From NCBI GenBank assembly GCA_001770475.1, contig MERB01000007.1, positions 202-41,357 of the forward strand: a stretch of DNA of 41,156 nucleotides. The letters are read 5' to 3'. Both the position numbers and the translations under genes were made by a program. A model generated the notes under the pieces. It saw only the letters and a program-made list of their open reading frames with translations. It had not been told where the DNA came from and did no database searches. Of this stretch, positions 9,855 to 18,388 are shown piece after piece (positions within the stretch are counted from its first letter, which is position 1; each line of letters starts with the position of its first letter). The DNA is from Betaproteobacteria bacterium RIFCSPLOWO2_02_FULL_66_14. Lineage in GTDB: Bacteria > Pseudomonadota > Gammaproteobacteria > Burkholderiales > SG8-39.

Positions 9855-10544
9855 TCAGGCCGCCTTCCTGACGGTGGATTGAACGCCGAGCGGAGCGAGC
9901 AACCCGGCTTCGAGAAACGCGGTGAGGCGCTCTTCCAGCAGCTTCGCGTCGTAGCGATCCTCTGGCTTGCAGCCGGCGATCAGCTGCACCGTGTCGGTCG
10001 CCGCAAGCGTGTACGACAGCGTGCCGAACATGAAATGCAGGCGCCAGACGAGTTCCTCGCCCGGCAGATTCGGCAATGCGCGCGCGAACGCCGCCTTGTA
10101 GCGCTCCATCACCGGTGCGTAGAGTTGTCCGATCAGCCCGCGGATCGGTTTCGACGGCTCGGTGTAGGCGCGGCCGAGCAGCCGGATGAAGTTTCGCCCG
10201 CCGCACCTGGAATCCTCGATCATCGCGAGCGAGGTCCGCAGGAAGGCGCGGATGATTTCCGCCGGCGCGAGCGGCGTGCCGCCCGCCGACTTTTCCAGGC
10301 GATCGAGCGCGACGATGCGCTCGGCGTTCATCGGGTCGAGGCGCCGCCTGAACACGGCTTCGATGAGCGCGTCCTTGGAGCCGAAGTGGTAATTGACCGC
10401 GGCGAGGTTGACTCCCGCTTTCGCAGTGAGCAGCCGCATCGAGGCACCCTCGAATCCGTGCTGCATGAACAGTTCTTCGGACGCATCGAGGATCCGGGTC
10501 CGGGTTTCGTGCGGGGGTTTCAGGGCTCGCAAAGTCTGTGTCAT
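9855..10544 (-). CDS. TetR family transcriptional regulator (PsrA-like)
   Basis: TRTRILDASEELFMQHGFEGASMRLLTAKAGVNLAAVNYHFGSKDALIEAVFRRRLDPMNAER; adjacent to fad operon. Confidence 0.9.
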   Translation of the reverse strand: MTQTLRALKPPHETRTRILDASEELFMQHGFEGASMRLLTAKAGVNLAAVNYHFGSKDALIEAVFRRRLDPMNAERIVALDRLEKSAGGTPLAPAEIIRAFLRTSLAMIEDSRCGGRNFIRLLGRAYTEPSKPIRGLIGQLYAPVMERYKAAFARALPNLPGEELVWRLHFMFGTLSYTLAATDTVQLIAGCKPEDRYDAKLLEERLTAFLEAGLLAPLGVQSTVRKAA

Positions 10545-10562
10545 GGCGATCTACCACCGAGT

Positions 10563-10576
10563 AAAACGAACGTTTG
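10563..10576. promoter_or_regulatory. Candidate PsrA-like operator AAAAC-N4-GTTTG
   Basis: aaaacgaacgtttg between the divergent TetR and ABC genes; close to the PsrA consensus (G/C)AAAC(N2-4)GTTT(G/C). Confidence 0.5.
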
Positions 10577-10659
10577 AATTGTACGCAGCTTGCCTTTTCG
10601 CGTCAAGGGGTTTGAACGCCTGATTGGCCGCGGGCATGGCAGTTAGAATGCGCCCTCTC

Positions 10660-12501
10660 ATGGCAACACACGGGCGTTCGGGACCTCCCCCGGAACCGGA
10701 TTCGGATCGCAGGCTTCGCGGCAACGAGTGGCGCGTGGTCGGCCTGCTCGTGCCTTATTTGCAGGAGTACCGCTGGCGGGTGCTGATGGCGCTCGCGTTC
10801 CTGGTCGCCGCCAAGTTCGCCAACGTCGGCGTGCCGCTGGTGATGAAGGAAGTCGTCGACGGCCTCGATCCGAAGATCGCGGTGGTCGCGGTGCCGGCGG
10901 CGCTGCTGGCGATCTACGGGCTGCTGCGGTTTTCCACGACGCTGTTCGCCGAGCTCCGCGATGTCCTCTTCGTTCGCGTGATCCAGCGCGCGATCCGGCG
11001 CGTCGCGCTGGGCGTCTTCCGCCACCTGCACAGCCTGTCGCTGCGGTTTCACCTGGAGCGGCAGACCGGCGGCATGACGCGCGACATCGAGCGCGGTACC
11101 CGCGGCATCTCGCAACTGCTGAATTACATGATCTTTTCGATCATCCCGGTGATCCTGGAGTTCACGCTCGTCGCCGCGGTTCTGATCGGGAAGTTCGACT
11201 GGCGCTTTGCCGCGATCACCTTCGGCGCGGTCGCCGTCTACATCACCTTCACGGTGCTGATCACCGAGTGGCGCACCGCGATCCGGCGCCGCGCCAACGA
11301 GCTCGACTCCACTGCCAACACGCGCGCCATCGACAGCCTGCTCAATTACGAGACGGTCAAGTATTTCGGCAACGAGGAATTCGAGGCGCTGCGCTACGAC
11401 GACAACCTGCGCCGCTACGAGAGCGCGGCAGTCAAGGCCGAGGCGTCGCTCGGGCTGCTCAACGTCGGGCAGGCGTTGATCATCGCCGCGGCGCTCACTG
11501 CGCTCATGTTTCTCGCCGCCGAGGGCGTGGTGGCGCAGGCGTTCACGCTCGGCGACCTCGTGCTGGTGAACGGCCTGCTGATCCAGCTGTACATCCCGCT
11601 CAACTTCCTCGGCATGGTGTACCGCGAGATCAAGCAGTCGCTGATCGACATGGACCGCATGTTCCGGCTCCTCGCCGAGAACCGGGAAGTGCAGGACGGT
11701 CCGGAGGCGCAGCCGCTGCCCGAGGGTCCTGCGACGGTGGAATTCCGCGGCGTCGATTTCCATTACGAGGCGGCGCGACAGATCCTCCACGGCGTGAGCT
11801 TCACGATTCCCGCGGGGAAGCGGGTGGCGGTGGTCGGACCCTCGGGTTCGGGCAAGTCGACGCTTGCGCGCCTGCTGTACCGGTTCTACGACGTCTCGGG
11901 CGGCGCCATCGTGGTGGATGGGGTCGACGTCCGGAATCTTCGGCAGCAGTCGCTGCGCGGCGCTATCGGCATCGTGCCGCAGGACACCGTGCTGTTCAAC
12001 GACACCGTCCGCTACAACATCCACTACGGCCGGCCCGAGGCCACCGATGCCGAAGTGGTCGCCGCCGCGCGCGCGGCGCACATCCACGATCTCATCGAGT
12101 CGCTGCCGGCGAAGTACGAATCCCGGGTCGGCGAGCGTGGCCTCAAGCTTTCCGGAGGCGAGAAGCAGCGTGTCGCGATCGCCCGCGCGCTGCTCAAGAA
12201 CCCTCGCATCCTGATCTTCGACGAGGCGACCTCGGCGCTCGACTCCAAGTCCGAACAAGCGATCCAGATGGAACTGGAGCGCATCGCAGTCGGGCGAACG
12301 ACGCTCGTGATCGCGCATCGCCTGTCCACGGTCATGGACGCCGACGAGGTGCTGGTCCTGTCGGCCGGGCGCATCGTCGAGCGCGGAACGCATCGCGAGC
12401 TGCTGGCGGCGGGCGGCGAGTACGCCCGCATGTGGGCCTTGCAGCAGCAGCAGGAGCGGGCCCAGGCGCTCGCCGCGCAGGCCGAAGCCGCCGCTGCATG
12501 A
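10660..12501 (+). CDS. ABC transporter ATP-binding/permease, Atm1/HMT1 type
   Basis: TM domain plus Walker A (GPSGSGKST), LSGGEKQRVAIARALL, Walker B (ILIFDEATSALD), H-loop (IAHRLST); GTRGISQLLNYMIFSIIPVILEF typical of Atm1. Confidence 0.94.
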   Translation: MATHGRSGPPPEPDSDRRLRGNEWRVVGLLVPYLQEYRWRVLMALAFLVAAKFANVGVPLVMKEVVDGLDPKIAVVAVPAALLAIYGLLRFSTTLFAELRDVLFVRVIQRAIRRVALGVFRHLHSLSLRFHLERQTGGMTRDIERGTRGISQLLNYMIFSIIPVILEFTLVAAVLIGKFDWRFAAITFGAVAVYITFTVLITEWRTAIRRRANELDSTANTRAIDSLLNYETVKYFGNEEFEALRYDDNLRRYESAAVKAEASLGLLNVGQALIIAAALTALMFLAAEGVVAQAFTLGDLVLVNGLLIQLYIPLNFLGMVYREIKQSLIDMDRMFRLLAENREVQDGPEAQPLPEGPATVEFRGVDFHYEAARQILHGVSFTIPAGKRVAVVGPSGSGKSTLARLLYRFYDVSGGAIVVDGVDVRNLRQQSLRGAIGIVPQDTVLFNDTVRYNIHYGRPEATDAEVVAAARAAHIHDLIESLPAKYESRVGERGLKLSGGEKQRVAIARALLKNPRILIFDEATSALDSKSEQAIQMELERIAVGRTTLVIAHRLSTVMDADEVLVLSAGRIVERGTHRELLAAGGEYARMWALQQQQERAQALAAQAEAAAA

Positions 12502-12613
12502 GGGTTTTCGGTCTCTTGAGAACATTTCTAGGATAACGAGATAGGGCTTTATTTTGGTTGCATTTTCCAAAACTGCTGTTTTACACTCGGACAAACTCGA
12601 AACCGCCGAGGCC

Positions 12614-13519
12614 ATGCAAGCCCCATCGCGCGAACTGCACCGCCTGGAAATCATCGTTGCCACGCTCGCACTGCTCGCGGTGCTCGCGTTGAGCATCGGA
12701 TTCGCGCAGGCCGGGCCGAAATCGCGAAAAGCGGAGGCGAATCCGTCCGACGCGCAGGCCAATCCCTCGGCGCTGCGCTCCTCCGTGGTGCTGGTGCAGG
12801 ACGTGGGCAACGGCGAAACCCTCATCGCGCGCAACGCCGCAGCCGTCATGCCGATCGCCTCGATCACCAAGCTGATGACCGCGATGGTGCTGCTCGACGG
12901 CAAGCTGGACCTCGGTCAGCGCGTGGCGATCAGCGGCGACGACCTCGATTACCTGAAGGGTACCCGCTCGCGCCTGCGTCCGGGCAGCGTGCTGACGCGC
13001 GACGAACTGCTGCTGCTCGCGCTGATGGCCTCCGAGAATCGCGCGGCTTCGGCGCTGGCGCGCACCTTTCCCGGCGGGACCGACGCCTTCGTCGCCGCGA
13101 TGAACGCAAAGGCGCGCGCGCTGGGGATGCAGGACACCCGGTTCAGAGATCCCACCGGTCTGAATTCCGCGAACGTCTCCAGCGCGCGCGACCTTGCGCG
13201 CCTGGTCACGGCGGCGCACGAGTATCCGCTCATCCGGGACTATTCGACGCGCTCGAACGCGACGGTGCAGGCGCTCGGAAAGCCGCTCGCCTACCGCAAC
13301 ACCAACGGCTTGGTGCGCAGCGCGCATTGGGACATCGAGTTGTCCAAGACGGGGTTCATCAGTGAAGCCGGACGCTGCCTCGTGATGCAGGTGCGCATGG
13401 CACAGCGGGACCTCGTCGTGGTGCTGCTCGATTCCTGGGGCAAGTACACCCGGATCGGCGACGCCAACCGCATCCGGAAGTGGCTCGAGAACCAACTCGC
13501 CGGCGCGCGCCCCGGCTGA
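12614..13519 (+). CDS. pbpG: D-alanyl-D-alanine endopeptidase / PBP7 (PbpG)
   Basis: SxxK (SITKLMTAMVLLD), SEN-type motif (ASENRAASALARTFPGG), KTG (LSKTGFISEAGRCLVMQ); N-terminal signal/TM segment. Confidence 0.93.
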   Translation: MQAPSRELHRLEIIVATLALLAVLALSIGFAQAGPKSRKAEANPSDAQANPSALRSSVVLVQDVGNGETLIARNAAAVMPIASITKLMTAMVLLDGKLDLGQRVAISGDDLDYLKGTRSRLRPGSVLTRDELLLLALMASENRAASALARTFPGGTDAFVAAMNAKARALGMQDTRFRDPTGLNSANVSSARDLARLVTAAHEYPLIRDYSTRSNATVQALGKPLAYRNTNGLVRSAHWDIELSKTGFISEAGRCLVMQVRMAQRDLVVVLLDSWGKYTRIGDANRIRKWLENQLAGARPG

Positions 13520-14472
13520 AGCGAGTCGCTCGCACCGCCACGGTTCCGGCGGAGGGCTTTCGCGACGACGTGATCGCGGGACTGTCGCAGCCGCAAAAGA
13601 CGCTGTCCCCGAAATTCTTCTACGACGCCGAGGGCAGCCGGCTGTTCGAGGCGATCTGCCGCTTACCCGAGTACTATCCGACGCGCTGCGAACTCGCGCT
13701 TACGCGCCGCCATCTGGAGGACGTCGCCCGGTTCGCGGGCCGCGGGGTCGCACTGGTCGAATACGGCAGCGGCGCGAGCACGAAGACGCGGCTGCTGATC
13801 GGCGCCCTGCGGCCGCGGGCCTACGTACCCGTGGACATCTCGGAGGCGGCGCTCGAGGGTGCACAGCGCCGACTCGCGCGCGAGTTTCCGTGGCTGCCGG
13901 TTCAGGGCGTCGCGGGCGATTTCATGCAGCCGCTCGAACTCCCGGTGTTCCGCGCGCGAAACGCGCGCCGCCGCGTCGTCTACTTTCCCGGTTCCACGAT
14001 CGGCAACCTGACCCCGGAAGAGGCGCACGCCTTCCTTCGCATGACGCGAGCGCAGGTCGGGGCGCGCGGCGCGATGCTGGTCGGCGTGGACCTGAAGAAG
14101 GACGCCAACGTGCTGCACGCCGCGTACAACGACGCGAAGGGGGTGACCGCGGCATTCAATCGAAACCTTCTCGCGCGAATCAACCGCGAGTTGGGCGCGG
14201 ACTTCGACCTGCGCCGTTTCGCGCACTACGCGTTCTACAACCTGAGGCGCGGGCGAATCGAAATGCACCTGGTCTCGCTTGCCAGGCAGACGGTGGCGAT
14301 CGGCCGGCATCGCTTCGGTTTCGACGTCGGCGAATCGATCCACACCGAGAATTCCTGCAAGTACTCGGTGGAGGAATTCCGCGCGCTGTCGCTGCGGGCT
14401 GGATTCCGCGCCGAGCGCGTGTGGCTGGACCCGAGGCGCTATTTCGCCCTGTTCGGACTGACCGCAGCGTAG
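13480..14472 (+). CDS. egtD: L-histidine N(alpha)-methyltransferase (EgtD family)
   Basis: GLSQPQKTLSPKFFYDAEGSRLFEAICRLPEYYPTRCELAL...LVEYGSGASTKTRLLI...VYFPGSTIGNL...HTENSCKYS. Confidence 0.94.
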   Translation: MAREPTRRRAPRLKRVARTATVPAEGFRDDVIAGLSQPQKTLSPKFFYDAEGSRLFEAICRLPEYYPTRCELALTRRHLEDVARFAGRGVALVEYGSGASTKTRLLIGALRPRAYVPVDISEAALEGAQRRLAREFPWLPVQGVAGDFMQPLELPVFRARNARRRVVYFPGSTIGNLTPEEAHAFLRMTRAQVGARGAMLVGVDLKKDANVLHAAYNDAKGVTAAFNRNLLARINRELGADFDLRRFAHYAFYNLRRGRIEMHLVSLARQTVAIGRHRFGFDVGESIHTENSCKYSVEEFRALSLRAGFRAERVWLDPRRYFALFGLTAA

Positions 14473-14488
14473 CCGAGAGCGGCTCGCC

Positions 14489-15277
14489 TCAGTGCGCGCC
14501 GATGCGTGCAGCCGGCCGGTGGCCGACGGCACGCGAGATGCGCTCGGCGGCTTCCTTGACCAGTGCCCCCCACTGCGGCTTCATGCGATCGGCGGGCGTC
14601 GAGATCGAGAGCGCGGCGATCAGTCGGCCCGAATCGTCGCGCACCGCGGCAGCGACGCAGCGCACGCCGATTTCGGCCTCCTCGTTGTCGGTGGCCCAAC
14701 CCTGGCGCTGCGTGCGCTCGAGGTCGCGCTCGAGCACCGGCAGGCTGGAGAGCGAATTGCGCGTGTGCGGCGAAAGGCCCGTGCGCTTGGCGTAGTCGCG
14801 CAGCTTCGGAAAACCTTCCTCGAGCAGGAAGAGCTTTCCGGAGGAGGTGACGTGCAGCGGGGCACGCGCGCCGATCATGTGCACGATGCGCATCGCCGAG
14901 CGGCCGGACGAGGTGCGTTCGACGTAGACGATTTCGTCGTCCTGTCGAACCGAGAGGTTCACCGTCTCGCCGGTCTGCGCATGCAGCTCGCGCATGAGCG
15001 GCAGCGCGTGCTCGCGCACGCTGATGCGCGAGCGCACCAGCGTTCCCAGTTCGAGCAGGCGCATGCCGAGGCGGTAGCTGCCGGGCTCGATCCGGTCGAC
15101 CAGCCGGTCGGTCGCCATCGCGGCGAGGATGCGGTGCGCGGTGGACGGATGCAGCCCCGTGTACTGCGCGACCTGCTTCAGCCCGAGCGGTTCCGGGTGC
15201 TCGGCGAGCACGTCGAGCAATTTCATCATCCGCTCGATCACCTGGATCGGGTTCCGGGGTTCGCTCCTGTCGGCCAT
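14489..15277 (-). CDS. IclR family transcriptional regulator
   Basis: RSEPRNPIQVIERMMKLLDVLAEHPEPLGLKQVAQYTGLHPSTAHRILAAM...GVRCVAAAVRDDSGRLIAALSISTPADRM. Confidence 0.95.
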   Translation of the reverse strand: MADRSEPRNPIQVIERMMKLLDVLAEHPEPLGLKQVAQYTGLHPSTAHRILAAMATDRLVDRIEPGSYRLGMRLLELGTLVRSRISVREHALPLMRELHAQTGETVNLSVRQDDEIVYVERTSSGRSAMRIVHMIGARAPLHVTSSGKLFLLEEGFPKLRDYAKRTGLSPHTRNSLSSLPVLERDLERTQRQGWATDNEEAEIGVRCVAAAVRDDSGRLIAALSISTPADRMKPQWGALVKEAAERISRAVGHRPAARIGAH

Positions 15278-15288
15278 GGTGCATGAGA

Positions 15289-15332
15289 TTCTATCTCGCG
15301 ATGTGAAATGCGCGCTATGATTCACAATAGAA
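15289..15332. promoter_or_regulatory. Candidate IclR operator / divergent promoter with nested inverted repeats
   Basis: TTCTAT(15289-15294)...TGTGAA(15302-15307)-N13-TTCACA(15321-15326)ATAGAA(15327-15332). Confidence 0.5.
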
Positions 15333-15345
15333 GCCGGGATCTTGC

Positions 15346-16080
15346 ATGCCTGCCCTGCGCGTCGGACTGTTCGTCACCTGCCTCGTCGACCTGATCCGGC
15401 CGCGGATCGGGTTCGCCGCGCTCGAGTTGCTCGAAGCCGCCGGCTGCGAAGTCGTGGTTCCGCCGACGCAGACCTGCTGCGGGCAGCCGGGCTGGAATTC
15501 GGGCGACCGTGCGTCGGCGCGCTCGCTCGCCGAGCGCGTAATCGCGGAATTCGAGGGGTTCGACTACGTGGTTGCGCCCTCGGGATCGTGCACCGGCATG
15601 ATCAAACGGCATTACCTCAAGGTGTTCGCGGGCGAGGGTGCGTGGCTCGCGCGCGCCGAAGCGCTCGCGGCGAAGACCTTCGAGCTGACGGATTTTCTCG
15701 CCAGCGTCATCGGCCTGGAGCGCGTGCCGGGACGTTATTCGGGCTCCATCACCTACCACGACTCGTGCGCGGGCCTGCGCGAGCTCGGAATCCGGGAGCA
15801 ACCGCGCGCGCTGCTCGCGAAAATGCCCGGGGTCCATCTCATTGAAATGAAGGACGCGGAGACCTGCTGCGGGTTCGGCGGCACGTTCTCCATCAAGTTC
15901 GGCGACATCTCGGCGGCGATGGCGCAGACCAAGTGCGAACGCATCCGCGCAAGCGGCGCGCAGGCGGTGGTGCTCGGCGATCTGGGCTGCATGCTGAACA
16001 TCGAGGGACGCCTGCGCCGCTCGGGCGACGAGACGACCCGCGTGCTGCACGTCGCCGAAGTGCTGACGGCGGGGACGTAG
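15346..16080 (+). CDS. lutA: (Fe-S)-binding protein, lactate utilization LutA-type (two CCG domains)
   Basis: VGLFVTCLVDLIRPRIGFAALELLEAAGCEVVVPPTQTCCGQPGWNSGD...CCGFGGTFSIKFGDISAAMAQTK. Confidence 0.94.
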   Translation: MPALRVGLFVTCLVDLIRPRIGFAALELLEAAGCEVVVPPTQTCCGQPGWNSGDRASARSLAERVIAEFEGFDYVVAPSGSCTGMIKRHYLKVFAGEGAWLARAEALAAKTFELTDFLASVIGLERVPGRYSGSITYHDSCAGLRELGIREQPRALLAKMPGVHLIEMKDAETCCGFGGTFSIKFGDISAAMAQTKCERIRASGAQAVVLGDLGCMLNIEGRLRRSGDETTRVLHVAEVLTAGT

Positions 16081-17502
16081 ATGCAGTTCGCGTCGATCCA
16101 CTTCAAGCAGCGTGCGGCTGGCGCGCTCGCGAACGAGCGCCTGCAGGGCAATCTGCGGCGCTTCGGCAGCGGGTTTGCCGACAAGCGTACCGCGGCGCGC
16201 GAAGCCTATGGAGCCGATGCGTTCGAGCAGCTGCGCGAGGCGAGCGCGGCGATCCGCGACCGCGCGCTCTCCGATCTCGATGCCTGGCTGCTCCGATTCG
16301 AGCTCGAGGCGACGCGCCGCGGCACGACCGTGATCTGGGCCGAGGACGCGGACGAGGCCTGCGCCCGCGCGCTGGAGATCTGCGCGCGGCACGGGCTGAA
16401 GAAGGCGATCAAGTCGAAGTCCATGCTTTCCGAGGAGGCCGCATTGAACGCGGCGCTCGCGGCCGCCGGCGTGCAGCCGATCGAGACCGATCTCGGCGAG
16501 TACATATTGCAACTCGCCGATGAGCCGCCCTCGCACATCATCGCTCCGGCGATCCACAAGGACCTGGGCGAGGTGTCGGAACTCTTCGCCAGGCATCACG
16601 GCAGCGCGCCCACCGACGACATCGCGCGCATGACGCGCGAAGCGCGCGACGTCTTGCGTACGCATTTCCTGTCGGCCGACCTGGGGGTTTCAGGGGGCAA
16701 TTTTCTCGTCGCGGAAACCGGCTCGGTCGCGATCGTCACCAACGAAGGCAATGGCCGGATGGTGACCACGCTGCCGCGGGTGCACGTCGCGATCACCGGC
16801 ATCGAAAAGGTGATCGCGACGCTCGAAGACCTCTCGACGCTCAACCGCATCCTCGCCCGCTCGGCGACCGGGCAGGAGATCTCGAATTACTTCTCCATCC
16901 TCACGGGACCGAAGCGCGCTGACGACACCGAGGGCCCCGAGCACAACTACGTGATCCTCGTCGACAACGGCCGCACGCGTTTCATCGGTGGCGAACTGCG
17001 CGAGATGCTGCGCTGCATCCGCTGCGGCGCGTGCATGAACCACTGTCCCGTCTACCAGACCGTGGGCGGACACAGTTACGGTTGGGTGTATCCGGGACCG
17101 ATGGGGTCGGTGCTGACGCCGGTGTTCCAGGGACTGGAGAACGCGCTCGATCTGCCGCAGGCGGCAACGCTGTGCGGCGCCTGCCACGTGGCCTGCCCGG
17201 TGAAGATTCCGCTGCCCGAACTGCTGCGCACGCTGCGCGAAATGCAGCTCGAGCGGCGGCTGCGGCCCTGGGGCGAGCGCGCTGCGTTCGCGGCATGGGC
17301 GTTCACTGCAACGCGTCCGCGGCTGTACGCCTGGATGACCCGGGTCGCGGCGCGGGTCCTGAAAGGGATGGGCGGACGCAAGGGTCGGATCGCCCGCCTG
17401 CCGCTCGCGGGCCACGGCTGGACCCTGGGCCGCGATTTCCCCGCGCCCGAGGGCCGAACCTTCCGCGAGCTGTATCGTGCCGGCGTTCGACGGAAAGCTT
17501 GA
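16081..17502 (+). CDS. lutB: Lactate utilization LutB-type iron-sulfur protein
   Basis: KSKSMLSEEAALNAALAAAGVQPIETDLGEYILQLADEPPSHIIAPAIHK...RCIRCGACMNHCPVY...CGACHVACPVKIPLPELL. Confidence 0.95.
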   Translation: MQFASIHFKQRAAGALANERLQGNLRRFGSGFADKRTAAREAYGADAFEQLREASAAIRDRALSDLDAWLLRFELEATRRGTTVIWAEDADEACARALEICARHGLKKAIKSKSMLSEEAALNAALAAAGVQPIETDLGEYILQLADEPPSHIIAPAIHKDLGEVSELFARHHGSAPTDDIARMTREARDVLRTHFLSADLGVSGGNFLVAETGSVAIVTNEGNGRMVTTLPRVHVAITGIEKVIATLEDLSTLNRILARSATGQEISNYFSILTGPKRADDTEGPEHNYVILVDNGRTRFIGGELREMLRCIRCGACMNHCPVYQTVGGHSYGWVYPGPMGSVLTPVFQGLENALDLPQAATLCGACHVACPVKIPLPELLRTLREMQLERRLRPWGERAAFAAWAFTATRPRLYAWMTRVAARVLKGMGGRKGRIARLPLAGHGWTLGRDFPAPEGRTFRELYRAGVRRKA

Positions 17503-18388
17503 GCGCTACGCCTGGCTCTCGATCGCGGCGGCGTTCGCGACCATCGGGATCAAGACTGCGGCCTGGTATGTCACCGGGTCGGTCGGGCTGCTCTCGGATG
17601 CGCTCGAATCGGTGGTCAATCTCGCAGCAGCGGTACTCGCGCTCTCCATGCTACGGCTTGCTGCAGCGCCTCCGGACGACGCGCATCCGTATGGGCGCTT
17701 CAAGGCGGAGTATTTCGCCAGCGGCATCGAAGGCGCGCTGATCGTCTTTGCGGCCGGCACCATCGCCTTCGCGGCGGTCCCACGGCTGATTGCGCCGCAG
17801 CCCATTGAGGCGGCCGGGTTCGGGATCGCGCTTTCGGTCGTCGCGTCGATCATCAACCTCGCGGTGTCGATCACGCTGGTCGGCGCGGGTCGCCGCGAGC
17901 ACAGCATCGCACTCGAAGCCGACGGCCGGCACCTGATGACCGACGTCTGGACGACTGCCGGCGTGGTCATCGGCATTGCATTGGTCTGGTTCACGGGCTG
18001 GCTGATTCTCGATCCGCTGATCGCGCTGGCGGTGGCGGTGCACATCGTCTGGACGGGCGTAGGACTGATGCGCCGTTCGTTCTCCGGCCTGCTCGATGCC
18101 GCGATCGCGCCCGAAGAGCGCGCCGAAATGGAAAAAATTTTCGCAGAGTACCGGCGGCGCTACGGGATCGAAATCCACGCCGTGCTCACGCGCCAGGCGG
18201 GCGCGCGGCGCTTCATATCGTTTCACCTGCTGGTGCCGGATCAGTGGCCGGTTGCGCAGGCGCACCAGCTTTCCGAGGAGATCGAGGAGCGAATCCGCAT
18301 GCTCGTGCCGAACGCGATTACGTTCACCCACCTCGAGCCGATTTCGCACCCCTCGTCCTACGACGACATCAAGCTCGAGCGCTGGTAG
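17477..18388 (+). CDS. Cation diffusion facilitator family transporter
   Basis: GSVGLLSDALESVVNLAAAVLALSMLRLAAAPPDDAHPYGRFKAEYFASGIEGALI...HSIALEADGRHLMTDVWTT. Confidence 0.93.
   Translation: MPAFDGKLERYAWLSIAAAFATIGIKTAAWYVTGSVGLLSDALESVVNLAAAVLALSMLRLAAAPPDDAHPYGRFKAEYFASGIEGALIVFAAGTIAFAAVPRLIAPQPIEAAGFGIALSVVASIINLAVSITLVGAGRREHSIALEADGRHLMTDVWTTAGVVIGIALVWFTGWLILDPLIALAVAVHIVWTGVGLMRRSFSGLLDAAIAPEERAEMEKIFAEYRRRYGIEIHAVLTRQAGARRFISFHLLVPDQWPVAQAHQLSEEIEERIRMLVPNAITFTHLEPISHPSSYDDIKLERW

Noticed and set aside
18369-18388. 20-bp 3' overlap of convergent CDF transporter and mnmC (similarly DUF2889/exonuclease at 33133-33151)
   Set aside because: Short convergent overlaps are common in compact genomes.
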